NCBI RefSeq assembly: GCF_040274945.1
Contig: NZ_JBEMAR010000010.1
Location: 71,051 to 135,050 of the forward strand
Length of the DNA stretch: 64,000 nucleotides
Origin: Carnobacterium_B sp040274945
GTDB taxonomy: Bacteria; Bacillota; Bacilli; Lactobacillales; Carnobacteriaceae
Direction of reading: 5' to 3'
Shown: piece after piece, positions 8,865 through 17,326 of the stretch
How positions within the stretch are numbered: position 1 is the stretch's first letter
Layout: every line of letters starts with the position of its first letter
Program-made: the position numbers and the translations under genes
The notes under the pieces: model-generated
Seen by the model: only the letters and a program-made list of their open reading frames with translations
Database searches by the model: none
What the model was told of the DNA's origin: nothing

Positions 8865-9284
8865 CTCATTTACTATGTTTGCTAAAACACCATTAACAAA
8901 TTTTCTGGATTTTTCATCACTGTACTTTTTGGTAATTTCTAGTGCTTCATTCAGCGCAACTCTGTCTGGTACATCTGAAACATACATCATCTCAAAGATT
9001 GCAATTCGAATAATCATTAAATCTGTTTTAGCCAGACGATTTAGGGACCAATTCTCTAAGTGAGCTTTGATTTTTTCATCGATCTCATCTTGTTTTTCCA
9101 TTACACCTGATACAATTAAATCTAAATAACTTGGTATCAGAACTGTTTCAACTTCATCAGCTAACTCATCTTCACTAGTCAACGCTTGTTGCATAGCTTC
9201 TTCTTTAGATAAATCTTCATTAGCAGAAAGTTGAAAAAGTGATTGTAAGGCTTTTTCTCTAATATCACGTCGTGTTAAACTCAC
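8841..9284 (-). CDS. nusB: Transcription antitermination factor NusB
   Basis: RNA-binding protein that joins NusE (S10) on boxA of rRNA leader transcripts to allow antitermination. It has the helical NusB fold over 147 residues. Conserved segments are RREKALQSLFQL-like RDIREKALQSLFQL at the N-terminus, DLIVSGV, and the C-terminal NEALEITKKYSDEKSRKFVNGVLANI. The GTG start at 9284 overlaps the stop codon of the upstream Asp23-like gene, so the two are probably coupled. Its 3' end forms part of a terminator. Confidence 0.95.
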   Translation of the reverse strand: MSLTRRDIREKALQSLFQLSANEDLSKEEAMQQALTSEDELADEVETVLIPSYLDLIVSGVMEKQDEIDEKIKAHLENWSLNRLAKTDLMIIRIAIFEMMYVSDVPDRVALNEALEITKKYSDEKSRKFVNGVLANIVNENSEDEAE

Positions 9285-9709
9285 TATTCGTCACCATCTT
9301 CTTCTTGATCAAGATCTAATAATTCTTGTAATTCTGTTTTTTCTGGGACAATTCCTACAATATGAACATTTACTTCAGCTAATGTTATATCTGTCATTTG
9401 TAACAATTGTTCTCTTACTTTTTCTTGAATTTCTAAAGCAACTTTTGGTACCGATACGCCATAAATAAAGTAGCAATAAATATCTACTTTCAAGCCATCT
9501 TCATCAGATGTTAAATGGACACCTTTTTTGTGGTCTACTCGACCAAACAATTCAGAAACACCAGAAGCAAGTTTTCCTTGCATTGCATAAACTCCATCTA
9601 CTTTGTTTGCAGCAATACCAGAAATCACTTCAATTACCTCAGGAGCTACTTCAATTTCTCCAAGTGTACCTTTAGTATCATTTATTGCAACTGTCGATTC
9701 TTCAGCCAT
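9284..9709 (-). CDS. Asp23/Gls24-family protein (YqhY-like)
   Basis: Member of the Asp23/DUF322 family of alkaline-shock-type proteins, 141 residues. The core GEIEVAPEVIEVISGIAANKV and the later GVHLTSDEDGLKVDIYCYFIYG segments are the family signature. The acidic C-terminus (DLDQEEDGDE) is typical. The genomic place between efp and nusB matches Bacillus yqhY, which has been linked to control of lipid synthesis; the function here is by analogy only. A strong aggagg site lies before the ATG. No membrane segment is present, so it would be cytosolic or membrane-associated through partners. Confidence 0.88.
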   Translation of the reverse strand: MAEESTVAINDTKGTLGEIEVAPEVIEVISGIAANKVDGVYAMQGKLASGVSELFGRVDHKKGVHLTSDEDGLKVDIYCYFIYGVSVPKVALEIQEKVREQLLQMTDITLAEVNVHIVGIVPEKTELQELLDLDQEEDGDE

Positions 9710-9755
9710 TTGGCAAACCTCCTATATTTACTAATTTCATTTTAAAACCGAATGA

Positions 9756-10313
9756 TTATGCACGAGAAACGTAAGAACCATCTTGAGTATTAACAATTAA
9801 CACGTCATCCACATTGATAAAGAAAGGGACATTTACGGATGTTCCAGTTTCTAAAATTGCTGGTTTTGTTCCACCTGAAGAAGTATCCCCACGAATACCA
9901 GGTTCAGTTTCAGCTACGCGCAATTGGACTGTATTTGGCAATTCAACACCTAATACTTCTGTATCATACATTAAAATGTGAACTTCCATATTTTCTTTTA
10001 AATATTTCAATTCCTCAACAATAGAATCACCTGGTATTTCTATTTGTTCATATGACTCATTGTCCATAAATACATATGCGCCAGCACTTTCATATAAATA
10101 TTGCATTTTTTTATTATCGATTTGTGCTTTTTTAACTTTTTCTCCTGCACGGAAAGTTTTTTCTTGTACTGCACCAGAACGTAAATTTTTAAGTTTAGAA
10201 CGTACAAAAGCAGCACCTTTACCTGGTTTTACATGTTGAAAATCGACAACACGCCAAATTGAACCGTCTACTTCGATTGTTAAACCTGTTTTAAAATCAT
10301 TTACTGAAATCAT
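9756..10313 (-). CDS. efp: Translation elongation factor P
   Basis: Binds the ribosome between P and E sites and relieves stalling at polyproline stretches. It has the three beta-barrel domains of the family in 185 residues. The loop tip carries PGKGAAFV with Lys32, the position modified in many bacteria. The C-terminal signature GDTSSGGTKPAILETG is present. The start has a taggagga site. It is located between the M24 peptidase and the Asp23-like gene, the usual Firmicutes order. No modification enzyme is recognisable in the window. Confidence 0.97.
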   Translation of the reverse strand: MISVNDFKTGLTIEVDGSIWRVVDFQHVKPGKGAAFVRSKLKNLRSGAVQEKTFRAGEKVKKAQIDNKKMQYLYESAGAYVFMDNESYEQIEIPGDSIVEELKYLKENMEVHILMYDTEVLGVELPNTVQLRVAETEPGIRGDTSSGGTKPAILETGTSVNVPFFINVDDVLIVNTQDGSYVSRA

Positions 10314-10404
10314 TTAATTTCCTCCTATGAGTCCGTTCCTATTTTCTATATAAGTGTATCATTTTTTCAGTGTTCTGCCTAATAAATTGTCGATTTAAAT
10401 CACG

Positions 10405-11466
10405 TTATAATATGATAAGTTCTTTTGGAGAGTGAGTGATGACTTCATTTCCATTTTCAGTAATCACTAAATCGTCTTCAATTCTTAATCCGCCAATGCC
10501 TGGCAGATAAATTCCGGGTTCATTGGTAATGACATTACCAAGTACAAAACGTTTTTCTGCTAACTTAGAAACGTTTGGTCCTTCATGAATTTCTAATCCA
10601 ATACCATGTCCTGTTGAATGGCCAAAGGCTTCACCATAACCATATTTAGCAATATGGTCGCGAGCAATAGCATCTAATTGAACACCAGTCATGCCTGGTT
10701 TAGCTGCATCATTAACTTTCAATTGTGCTTCTAATGTAATAGCATAAATTTCTTTTAACTTTTCGCTTGGTTCACCTACTGCAATTGTTCTCGTCATATC
10801 CGAAACATACCCTTCATAGTAACAACCAAAATCCATTGTTACAAAATCGCCTGTTTCAATCTTCTTATGACTTGCTACCCCATGGGGCATGGCTGAACGA
10901 ATGCCGCTGGCAACAATCGTTTCAAATGAAACCCCAGTTGCACCTAGACCGCGCATATGAAAATCTAATTGATTAGCTACTTCAATTTCTGTCATTCCGG
11001 GTTTGATTTCTCCTAAAATATACTTGAAAGCTGCATCAGAAATAGAACAAGCTTTTTTAATGGTTTCAATTTCAATTTTACTTTTAACTTCTCTAAGTTC
11101 TTCAATCAATCCAGTTATAGGGATCAATTCACCTGAAATAATTTGTTCTAGTAATTCAAATGTACTAAACGTAACAAAATCCTGTTCAAAACCTAACTTT
11201 TCAATTCTATTTTCGTCTACTAATCTTGCTACCTCATTAAAAATTGGCCCCACATTAGTAACGATTTCAAATCCTACCGCTTGAGTTGCTACTTGTTCAG
11301 TATATCTAAAATCCGTCACAAAATAAGCTTTATCCAGTGTAATCAAGCTTAAACCTGTTGTACCTGTAAAGTTTGAAATATAACGCAAATTATAAGGACT
11401 AGTTACTAATAATGCATCAATCCCTCTTTTTTTCATGCCTTCACGTAATTTAATTAATTTAGTCAC
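10405..11466 (-). CDS. M24 Xaa-Pro aminopeptidase (PepP/YqhT-like)
   Basis: Metallopeptidase of the pita-bread fold that removes N-terminal residues preceding proline. An N-terminal creatinase-like domain covers residues 1-125. The catalytic domain carries the dinuclear-metal ligands in MDFGCYYEGYVSDMTRT (two Asp), GHSTGHGIG (His), TNEPGIYLPG (Glu) and RIEDD (Glu). The 353 residues are of normal length. The GTG start follows ggagtgagg. It is adjacent to efp, as yqhT is in Bacillus. A second M24 enzyme, pepQ, lies at 30,955. Confidence 0.92.
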   Translation of the reverse strand: MTKLIKLREGMKKRGIDALLVTSPYNLRYISNFTGTTGLSLITLDKAYFVTDFRYTEQVATQAVGFEIVTNVGPIFNEVARLVDENRIEKLGFEQDFVTFSTFELLEQIISGELIPITGLIEELREVKSKIEIETIKKACSISDAAFKYILGEIKPGMTEIEVANQLDFHMRGLGATGVSFETIVASGIRSAMPHGVASHKKIETGDFVTMDFGCYYEGYVSDMTRTIAVGEPSEKLKEIYAITLEAQLKVNDAAKPGMTGVQLDAIARDHIAKYGYGEAFGHSTGHGIGLEIHEGPNVSKLAEKRFVLGNVITNEPGIYLPGIGGLRIEDDLVITENGNEVITHSPKELIIL

Positions 11467-11561
11467 TATTCCTCACTCCTCCTCTTATATGTATCTAATC
11501 TATTGGTTGAATTAGCCGCTTCTATTCAAATAGTATATCAAATACGACCACAAAAAGAAAT

Positions 11562-11597
11562 AACCTCATCTAAGCTTCCAATGAAGTTACTTCGGTT
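11562..11597 (-). terminator. Possible terminator of the comG operon
   Basis: An AACC/GGTT outer stem with a weak inner stem is followed on the minus strand by atttcttttt, shortly after the comGG stop. The structure is imperfect. Confidence 0.4.
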
Positions 11598-11607
11598 TCT
11601 TTTATAG

Positions 11608-12000
11608 TTACTTTTCAAGTGGTGAATCTTGTTTTGATTCTTTTTCTTCTTTGACCTTTTGTTCTTCAGTTGTCTGTGGAGTTAATTCGACTTCTAGCTG
11701 TTTTGAAAACACATCTTTAAGCGTTCCATTTAAGATAAATACATTTCCCTCTTTTCGTTGAATAGTCACTATTCCATTAGGAAATGTAACGATTCCTTTT
11801 CGAATTTCTTTATCTATCTCATATTGACTACTGAGCTCCATTTTAGCTAAAATCAGCATACTTTCTACTTCATAATAGTGTTTCGTCATTCTTAACTGAT
11901 TCATTTGATTCTCAAAAACTCTATTTGTACCTAAAATCATGATGCTCATTAGCAAAAGAAATACCATTACAGATGGCAATACCGCACCTTTTTCATTCAT
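11608..12000 (-). CDS. comGG: Competence pseudopilus protein ComGG-like
   Basis: Last gene of the comG operon, assigned by position and layout. A short head EKGAVLPSVMVFLLLMSIMI forms a type-IV-pilin-like N-terminal helix without the strict GFTLIE motif. About 100 polar residues and a Lys/Glu-rich tail follow. At 130 residues it is typical in size. It overlaps comGF by eight bases. ComGG in Bacillus is a minor pseudopilin; sequence conservation is poor across genera, so the name rests mainly on synteny. Confidence 0.75.
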   Translation of the reverse strand: MNEKGAVLPSVMVFLLLMSIMILGTNRVFENQMNQLRMTKHYYEVESMLILAKMELSSQYEIDKEIRKGIVTFPNGIVTIQRKEGNVFILNGTLKDVFSKQLEVELTPQTTEEQKVKEEKESKQDSPLEK

Positions 12001-12499
12001 CTTGAATACCCACTAGATTAGGCTCAACACCTAGTTGCGCATGATAAGTCTCTTGATTTAAAAAAGTTACTGTTATCTCTAAAAATGAATTTTTTTGAAC
12101 AAAGTTAATCGATTCTACTTTCATCAACATAGGATGATGTCCTCCCGATCCCGTTCGACGTCTAACTAAATTATCATATTTTTCATAATAAACCATCTCT
12201 TTAAATTGGCCTTTCTCATCCAGCAATTTAAACTGGAGTTCATTAGGTTTTGTATTGACCAAAACCAGTCCTTCCAAACTATATTCAAATTGATTTAAGA
12301 ACATATGCCATTCAAGCTGCCGATCTTCGAAAGTCTGTTTACGAATCGTTTTGTATTGAGTTGTGACAACATTTAAGAGAGCAATACAAAGGACTAAGAT
12401 AAATAATGCTACTAATGCTTCTATCAATGTAAATCCTTTTTGATTAAGGGCTGGACGCTTGAAACGAGCGGACTTCAATGAAAATTTCTTCGTTTTCAT
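11993..12499 (-). CDS. comGF: Competence pseudopilus protein ComGF
   Basis: Minor pseudopilin-like protein of the DNA-uptake apparatus. A basic leader precedes the prepilin cleavage motif KGFTLIEA (Gly at about residue 23), followed by the hydrophobic helix LVALFILVLCIALLNVV. The later part contains the ComGF-type YEKYDNLVRRRTGSGGHHPM stretch, which resembles family members. It starts inside comGE (56-base overlap); no nearer start codon exists in frame. Prepilin peptidase ComC is not in the window. Confidence 0.85.
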   Translation of the reverse strand: MKTKKFSLKSARFKRPALNQKGFTLIEALVALFILVLCIALLNVVTTQYKTIRKQTFEDRQLEWHMFLNQFEYSLEGLVLVNTKPNELQFKLLDEKGQFKEMVYYEKYDNLVRRRTGSGGHHPMLMKVESINFVQKNSFLEITVTFLNQETYHAQLGVEPNLVGIQDE

Positions 12500-12794
12500 A
12501 GTTTATCCGTACTCCTTTTCGACTACTGTTTGTCAGTGAATTGATGGTATAAAACTTTCCTCCTGTTTTCCAAGTAGTATCTATTGCATGGTTCTGTTCG
12601 ATTTTTTGTATTTGTTCATACTGGATACGGTGCATTTCAACGGCTGTTTTTTCTGCATCTACTTTTTTTAGCATGCCTACAATGAACGGAATATAACTGG
12701 CAATGCACAAACTCACTAAAGAAAAAGCTACTAAACTTTCAATCAATAAATATCCTTTTTGATTTAGTTTCTTATTGCCATTTATATCGACCAC
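12444..12794 (-). CDS. comGE: Competence pseudopilin ComGE-like
   Basis: The 116-residue minor pseudopilin carries the cleavage site QKGYLLIESL and a following membrane helix. Thr is replaced by Leu after the aromatic residue, which is tolerated in minor pilins. It starts at GTG inside the last codons of comGD (23-base overlap), and no ATG is available nearby. It is assigned by its place as the fifth gene in the operon. Expression would be translationally coupled to comGD. Confidence 0.78.
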   Translation of the reverse strand: MVDINGNKKLNQKGYLLIESLVAFSLVSLCIASYIPFIVGMLKKVDAEKTAVEMHRIQYEQIQKIEQNHAIDTTWKTGGKFYTINSLTNSSRKGVRINYENEEIFIEVRSFQASSP

Positions 12795-13209
12795 TTCCTA
12801 ACTGAAAAGTCATTGTGTGTCTTTGTTTGTTGATAAAAAAAACCAATGTATCAAAATTTCTTAAGTTCCCAGTAAAACCATTAAAATAATACGTTTTATA
12901 CGTAGGGGTTGTAATCGTTTCTGGTAAATAAATCAGTTGATTCAATACGTTCTTCTCATCTCCAATAACTTTAAATTGAACTGTCTTATATTGAGAAGAA
13001 ACAGTCATCATGGTTACTTGTCCAGATAAAACAGCATAATTTTGAATAGCTGTCATCTGACTTTGAAATTCTTCAATAAATAGCTGATTTTCTAATTGGT
13101 CTTTAGTTTCATTGGTATAAATTGTTGGAATCAGGACTAAAACAGTTGCTACAAATAAAACAAGGAGCATCTCAAGAAGCATCATTCCCTTTTCGTTTAA
13201 AGGTTTCAT
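12772..13209 (-). CDS. comGD: Competence pseudopilin ComGD
   Basis: A 145-residue pseudopilin: short leader MKPLNEKG, then MMLLEMLLVLFVATVLVLIP as the N-terminal pilin helix. The cleavage site is Gly8 followed by Met rather than Phe. The remainder is a small beta-rich domain. The start overlaps the comGC stop by four bases. ComGD proteins are minor components of the pseudopilus that brings DNA through the wall; identity rests on operon position plus pilin-like N-terminus. Confidence 0.82.
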   Translation of the reverse strand: MKPLNEKGMMLLEMLLVLFVATVLVLIPTIYTNETKDQLENQLFIEEFQSQMTAIQNYAVLSGQVTMMTVSSQYKTVQFKVIGDEKNVLNQLIYLPETITTPTYKTYYFNGFTGNLRNFDTLVFFINKQRHTMTFQLGSGRYKWQ

Positions 13210-13529
13210 TCTTTTTTGCTCGAGTTTACGACACCATTCGTAATAGTAATAGATTTTGCAGTGGCTTGTTTCACTTGTTTAGCAGATAAATAGCCTTGCT
13301 GCTGTAATGAATCTAAGGAAACAGCCTCTTGTTGACCATCTAATTCATAAAGCTCTACTTGCGTTTGGATAACAGTCACTAAGGCTTCTATACCTTGAAC
13401 GTCAATAGAATCTTTTTGTTTCACTATATTTGGAACGATAAGGAGCATCAATACTGAAATAATAAATAAAACCATTACCATTTCAATTAGTGTAAATCCT
13501 TTTTGATTCAGTATTTTTTTCTTCTTCAT
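13206..13529 (-). CDS. comGC: Major competence pseudopilin ComGC
   Basis: Main building block of the competence pseudopilus. It is 107 residues from the ATG at 13529 (gatggaggg upstream); a longer open frame extends upstream without a ribosome site. The class III leader MKKKKILNQKG precedes the perfect prepilin motif GFTLIEM, then VMVLFIISVLMLLIVPNIV. The C-terminal half matches ComGC (QGIEALVTVIQTQVELYEL). The start overlaps comGB by four bases. Confidence 0.94.
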   Translation of the reverse strand: MKKKKILNQKGFTLIEMVMVLFIISVLMLLIVPNIVKQKDSIDVQGIEALVTVIQTQVELYELDGQQEAVSLDSLQQQGYLSAKQVKQATAKSITITNGVVNSSKKE

Positions 13530-14584
13530 AAAATTCCCTCCATCATTGAAAACGTTGGCAATAATAAAGCTAAATAAACACACATAATAAAAAAAGCAAT
13601 AATTAGAAAGATGATCGGTTGGATGTAACCAAGTAACTTTTGAATTTGCACTGTTAATCTTAATTGACAATCTTGGGCATACACAGCTAATTCGATTCCT
13701 AATCGACTGGTCGCTTCGCCATGCATGATGATAAACCCTAATTCACGATTAAAAAAAGTAAAGCTGCTCATCGATTCTTTAAAATCTCGCCCTGCTCTCA
13801 GCTCCTTTTCCATCTTAAAAGCTACTTCTTGCATCAATTGAGTTGTTTCCTTCGTCTGCATCAATTCAATAATCTTATTCATTTGATGACCACTCTTTAA
13901 TAATTGGCTCCATTCATAGCTAAATAAATTTGTGTAGTAGAGTCTTAATAATGTTGAGAGAATCGGAATTTTCATAAATAGAACGGTGCGTTGAAGTGCA
14001 GTCTGTTTCCCCAACTGGTGACGAATCACTAGAAACATTAGACAAACAAACACAGTAAGCAAGCCTAGAAAGGTTGGAAAGTAATAAATAAATCCTATTG
14101 AAAATGTATTAATAATAGAACCCTGATTCGCATTCATTTGTTCATAATTGGGTAGTATCATAAATCGAATAGCCATTAAAATACCAATCATAAACAGCAA
14201 TAAAAAAATAGGATACTGCAACAATTTTGTTAATTGACTTCGCTGTTTCTCTTTTTCTTCTAAGTAGTTCCCGCTTGCTTCCAATGCTTCTGTCAGATTT
14301 CCATGGATAAAAGATAAATAAATTTGAGAAGAGATTCGTTCAGAGAAACCATGTTTTTTCAAACTATTGTCAAACCGTTCTCCATTTTCTAGTTCTTCAA
14401 GAATCGATTGAATCCATTGGACTTCTTTTGGTAAAATCATTTTCAAAAATAACAACGCCTCTTTTAAAGAGAACCCTTCTGTCATCAGTGCAGAAAGTTT
14501 ATTTAAAAATGCTGCCTGTACAGCCATTGATTTCTTTTTAAGGAATCTGGAATTGAATATAATTTTTTTCACTGACATAGCCAT
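13526..14584 (-). CDS. comGB: Competence type II secretion-like membrane protein ComGB
   Basis: Polytopic platform protein on which the pseudopilus is assembled; GspF/PilC family. It contains two T2SSF repeats. The first, at about residues 22-140, opens FLNKLSALMTEGFSLKEAL; the second follows from about 220 (FSYEWSQLLKSGHQMNKIIELM). Three membrane helices are visible near 125-150, 165-190 and at the C-terminus. The 352-residue form begins at 14584 inside comGA (47-base overlap). An ATG at 14527 would avoid overlap but trims the N-terminus. Confidence 0.93.
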   Translation of the reverse strand: MAMSVKKIIFNSRFLKKKSMAVQAAFLNKLSALMTEGFSLKEALLFLKMILPKEVQWIQSILEELENGERFDNSLKKHGFSERISSQIYLSFIHGNLTEALEASGNYLEEKEKQRSQLTKLLQYPIFLLLFMIGILMAIRFMILPNYEQMNANQGSIINTFSIGFIYYFPTFLGLLTVFVCLMFLVIRHQLGKQTALQRTVLFMKIPILSTLLRLYYTNLFSYEWSQLLKSGHQMNKIIELMQTKETTQLMQEVAFKMEKELRAGRDFKESMSSFTFFNRELGFIIMHGEATSRLGIELAVYAQDCQLRLTVQIQKLLGYIQPIIFLIIAFFIMCVYLALLLPTFSMMEGIL

Positions 14585-15605
14585 ATGCGTACGCCTTTCT
14601 TAATAATAAGTTAAAAGACCTTGTTTGCTTTTCTTGGATTTCTTCTTCTGAGTGTGTCTGAGCGAGAAATTGTTTGAGTACTTTTCTCGATAAAACGTCA
14701 TATAAAATCGCTCTTTTTTCATATAGATTATTGTGTGTGCATCCAGGGTCACAGTCTCCCTTACAAAAAGGACAATATTTTGGGATCAACTTTTGAAATA
14801 CTACACCGAGCAACGTTTGTTTTAGTTGTTCTTGTGTTACACCTAGTTCTAACAGACGAGAAACAACCCCTACAGTATTCTTAGCATGAACGCTTGCGAT
14901 TATCAGATGTCCGGTTAGAGCACCTCTAATAACCATTTTTGCTGTTACTTCATCTCTTATCTCACCAATAATAATGGTATCCGGATGGTGCCGTAAACTA
15001 GACTTTAAAAGGGTCTCATAAGTAATTCCAGCTTTTTCATTCACTTGTGTTTGTAAAAACAGCGGTTCTTCAATTTCTACTGGATCTTCAACCGTGATAA
15101 CTTGTTGCTTACTTATCAAATAGCTTTCACGAACAAGTTGATACATCGTTGTTGTTTTTCCTGATCCGACTGGTCCGGAAAATATCAGCAATCCGCTATT
15201 AAACTGAGCCAATTGCTCGATCACTTGTACTTCCTTTTTAAAATAGGTTGTTTTCAATAACGATAAATGAGCAGCTGGATTTAAAATTCTGATTACCATC
15301 GATTCTTGAGCGCGAAAATTTGTGATTGTTGAAAATCGTAAAGCTGTAGGCTCTCCATTCATTAGCACTTGTGAAGCTCCACTTTGAGGTTTTCTTCGCT
15401 CTCCAACATCCATATTTGATAAATACTTAAAATAAGAAATGACCCGTTTCCCGTTTTCTTCGGGTACACTATTCCAAAAACTCATTTTTCCACCAATTCG
15501 AAAATACAAACTGTAATGAAGTTCTTCAGGTAAAATATGGATATCGCTTGTCCCTATTTCTTGAGCTTTTACAATAATATATTGAGCAAACTCTTCAATT
15601 TCCAT
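14538..15605 (-). CDS. comGA: Competence pilus ATPase ComGA
   Basis: Cytoplasmic traffic ATPase of the GspE/PilB family that powers pseudopilus assembly for DNA uptake. Walker A GPVGSGKTT lies near residue 140, the Asp box is followed by Walker B TIIIGEIRDE, and the His box has GHLIIASVHAKN. A Cys cluster (CPFCKGDCDPGC, near 275) resembles the zinc-binding motif of PilB-type ATPases. Its 355 residues are full length. It heads a seven-gene comG operon with all genes open. An aaggaggaataag site precedes the ATG. Confidence 0.95.
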   Translation of the reverse strand: MEIEEFAQYIIVKAQEIGTSDIHILPEELHYSLYFRIGGKMSFWNSVPEENGKRVISYFKYLSNMDVGERRKPQSGASQVLMNGEPTALRFSTITNFRAQESMVIRILNPAAHLSLLKTTYFKKEVQVIEQLAQFNSGLLIFSGPVGSGKTTTMYQLVRESYLISKQQVITVEDPVEIEEPLFLQTQVNEKAGITYETLLKSSLRHHPDTIIIGEIRDEVTAKMVIRGALTGHLIIASVHAKNTVGVVSRLLELGVTQEQLKQTLLGVVFQKLIPKYCPFCKGDCDPGCTHNNLYEKRAILYDVLSRKVLKQFLAQTHSEEEIQEKQTRSFNLLLRKAYAYGYVSEKNYIQFQIP

Positions 15606-15703
15606 TCTTATTCCTCCTTTCCTTTTAGTTCTTTTAATGCTCTTAGTTTAAATGTATGTAAATGACAAAGAATTTCGTTATTCTTTCTACTGCTTTATAT
15701 GCA

Positions 15704-15750
15704 AAGAAATCCGTGCCTTTCTATAATTGCTAGAAAGGCACGGATTTCTT
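15704..15750 (-). terminator. Strong terminator after yebC
   Basis: Near-perfect 20-bp arms with loop gcaatta, then a T-rich run on the minus strand. This separates yebC from the comG operon. Confidence 0.9.
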
Positions 15751-15761
15751 TTAAATTATTA

Positions 15762-16487
15762 TTATAATTCAGCGTTGTGGAAGACTTCTGACACGTCATC
15801 ATCTTCTTCAAGTTTGTCAATCATTTGATTAAATAAGGCTTTTTTATCTTCCGGCAACTGAACCGTTGTTTGTGGAATCATCGTTACTTCAGCTTGCGCT
15901 AATGTATAGCCTTCTTTTTCTAAAGCGTCACGCACATCTGGTAAATCAGAGGGGTCAGTATAAATTTCAAATACTTCATCCGACGTTTCCATTTCATCTC
16001 CGCCAGCCTCTAAAACGCTCATTAGCATCGTATCTTCATCTATATCTAATCCTTCACGTTCGATTGCGATATACCCTTTGCGATCGAACATATAGCTAAC
16101 AGATCCTTTTTCACCTAATGAACCGCCATTTTTATTAAAAGCCACACGAATATTTGTTCCAGTACGGTTTAAATTATCCGTTAACGTATGTACCAAGACA
16201 GCTGTCCCTTTTGGTCCATACCCTTCATAAATAACTTCATCATAATTCTCATTTTCACCTGTTGCGCTACCTTTTTTTATGGCACGTTCAACATTATCAT
16301 TTGGCATATTATTAGATTTAGCTTTGTCCATCACCATACGTAATGAAGGGTTCAAGTTTGGATCAGGCCCACCACTTTTTACAGCCATGTATATTTCTCT
16401 TGATATTTTTTGAAATATTTTTCCGCGTTTTGCATCTTGAGCATTTTTACGCCCTTGGATATTACTCCATTTTGAATGTCCTGACAC
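15762..16487 (-). CDS. yebC: YebC/PmpR (TACO1) family regulatory protein
   Basis: The N-terminus SGHSKWSNIQGRKNAQDAKRG is diagnostic, as is MPNDNVERAIKKGS. At 241 residues it has three domains in a horseshoe shape. Members were described as transcription regulators. More recent work links YebC-type proteins to translation of proline-rich stretches; which role applies here is not readable. The start is GTG at 16487. It is monocistronic, flanked by a terminator and a gap. Confidence 0.94.
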   Translation of the reverse strand: MSGHSKWSNIQGRKNAQDAKRGKIFQKISREIYMAVKSGGPDPNLNPSLRMVMDKAKSNNMPNDNVERAIKKGSATGENENYDEVIYEGYGPKGTAVLVHTLTDNLNRTGTNIRVAFNKNGGSLGEKGSVSYMFDRKGYIAIEREGLDIDEDTMLMSVLEAGGDEMETSDEVFEIYTDPSDLPDVRDALEKEGYTLAQAEVTMIPQTTVQLPEDKKALFNQMIDKLEEDDDVSEVFHNAEL

Positions 16488-16590
16488 TCCAAACTCCCCA
16501 TTTCATAGTATAAGTGTAATAAGCTAGAATAAATAGCCCTACTTATTTTATCAAAAATCCTGTTATAGAGCAACTATTCGTATGTATTCG

Positions 16591-17121
16591 CTACCGTTTA
16601 GATTTTTTAACTGATCGTTTTGTCTGTTTCTTTTTAGAAATAAACAAAAAGAATGCCAAAGCTAAAAGAATACTTGTAAGAGCACCTGTCGCGTCTAAAA
16701 TAACATCTTCCATCAATGGTGTTCGGTCTGGCGTAATACTTTGATGAAATTCATCAAATGCGGCATAACCCGATGCTAATAACCACGCTACAAAGGCTGC
16801 TAATCCAATACTCGTCATTTTATTTTTCAATCCTAAAAACCAGCACAATCCTAATAAAAAATAAATTCCATAATGGGCTAATTTTCGAATGAAAAATTCC
16901 ACAAATGAACTGTATCCTTGGGCGGCAATGCTCACTTCACTACCTGCATAATTAAATTGGATATGGCTTAATACGTCTTTCAGTGGTTCTTTAGCTAAGA
17001 AGGTATCTAACACACCTGTTAACGATTGTTCTCCATATGGCTGAGAAGAACTATAGAATAATCCAGCCATAATTATCAGTGCAAGTATAATAAAAAGATT
17101 GTCTTTTACAGTAGATCGCAT
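16591..17121 (-). CDS. VanZ-family membrane protein
   Basis: A 176-residue membrane protein with four predicted helices (about 7-25, 80-97, 105-120, 140-160). The VanZ signature is present as FFIRKLAHYGIYFLLG and the following FDEFHQSITPDRTPLMEDVILDATGA. VanZ-like proteins can affect sensitivity to glycopeptides or lipopeptides; the great majority are chromosomal and of unknown role. A basic tail (KKKQTKRSVKKSKR) lies in the cytoplasm. No other resistance gene is nearby, so no resistance phenotype is inferred. Confidence 0.87.
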   Translation of the reverse strand: MRSTVKDNLFIILALIIMAGLFYSSSQPYGEQSLTGVLDTFLAKEPLKDVLSHIQFNYAGSEVSIAAQGYSSFVEFFIRKLAHYGIYFLLGLCWFLGLKNKMTSIGLAAFVAWLLASGYAAFDEFHQSITPDRTPLMEDVILDATGALTSILLALAFFLFISKKKQTKRSVKKSKR

Positions 17122-17326
17122 TCTTATTTTCCTTCTTCCTAATTTTTTAATTTATTTCATCCATCATCACGTTATCTGTTTCTATTTTACATGAACTAAA
17201 ATTGATTTTGGTAGTTATTTTCAAGTCGCTTTATAAAAATTGGCTACTTTAACTTAAAGTTGGTTTTAAAACTACTCCAAACTAGAGTATAATAAACGTA
17301 TTCAGAACTCGAAAGGATGTTACGAT

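Noticed and set aside
15606..15703. ComX (cin-box-like) promoter AACGAAAT before comGA
   Set aside because: Only partial match to TACGAATA and surrounding T run missing.
16591..17121. Glycopeptide resistance from a VanZ-like gene
   Set aside because: No vanHAX-type genes nearby; VanZ homologues are common housekeeping-like membrane proteins.
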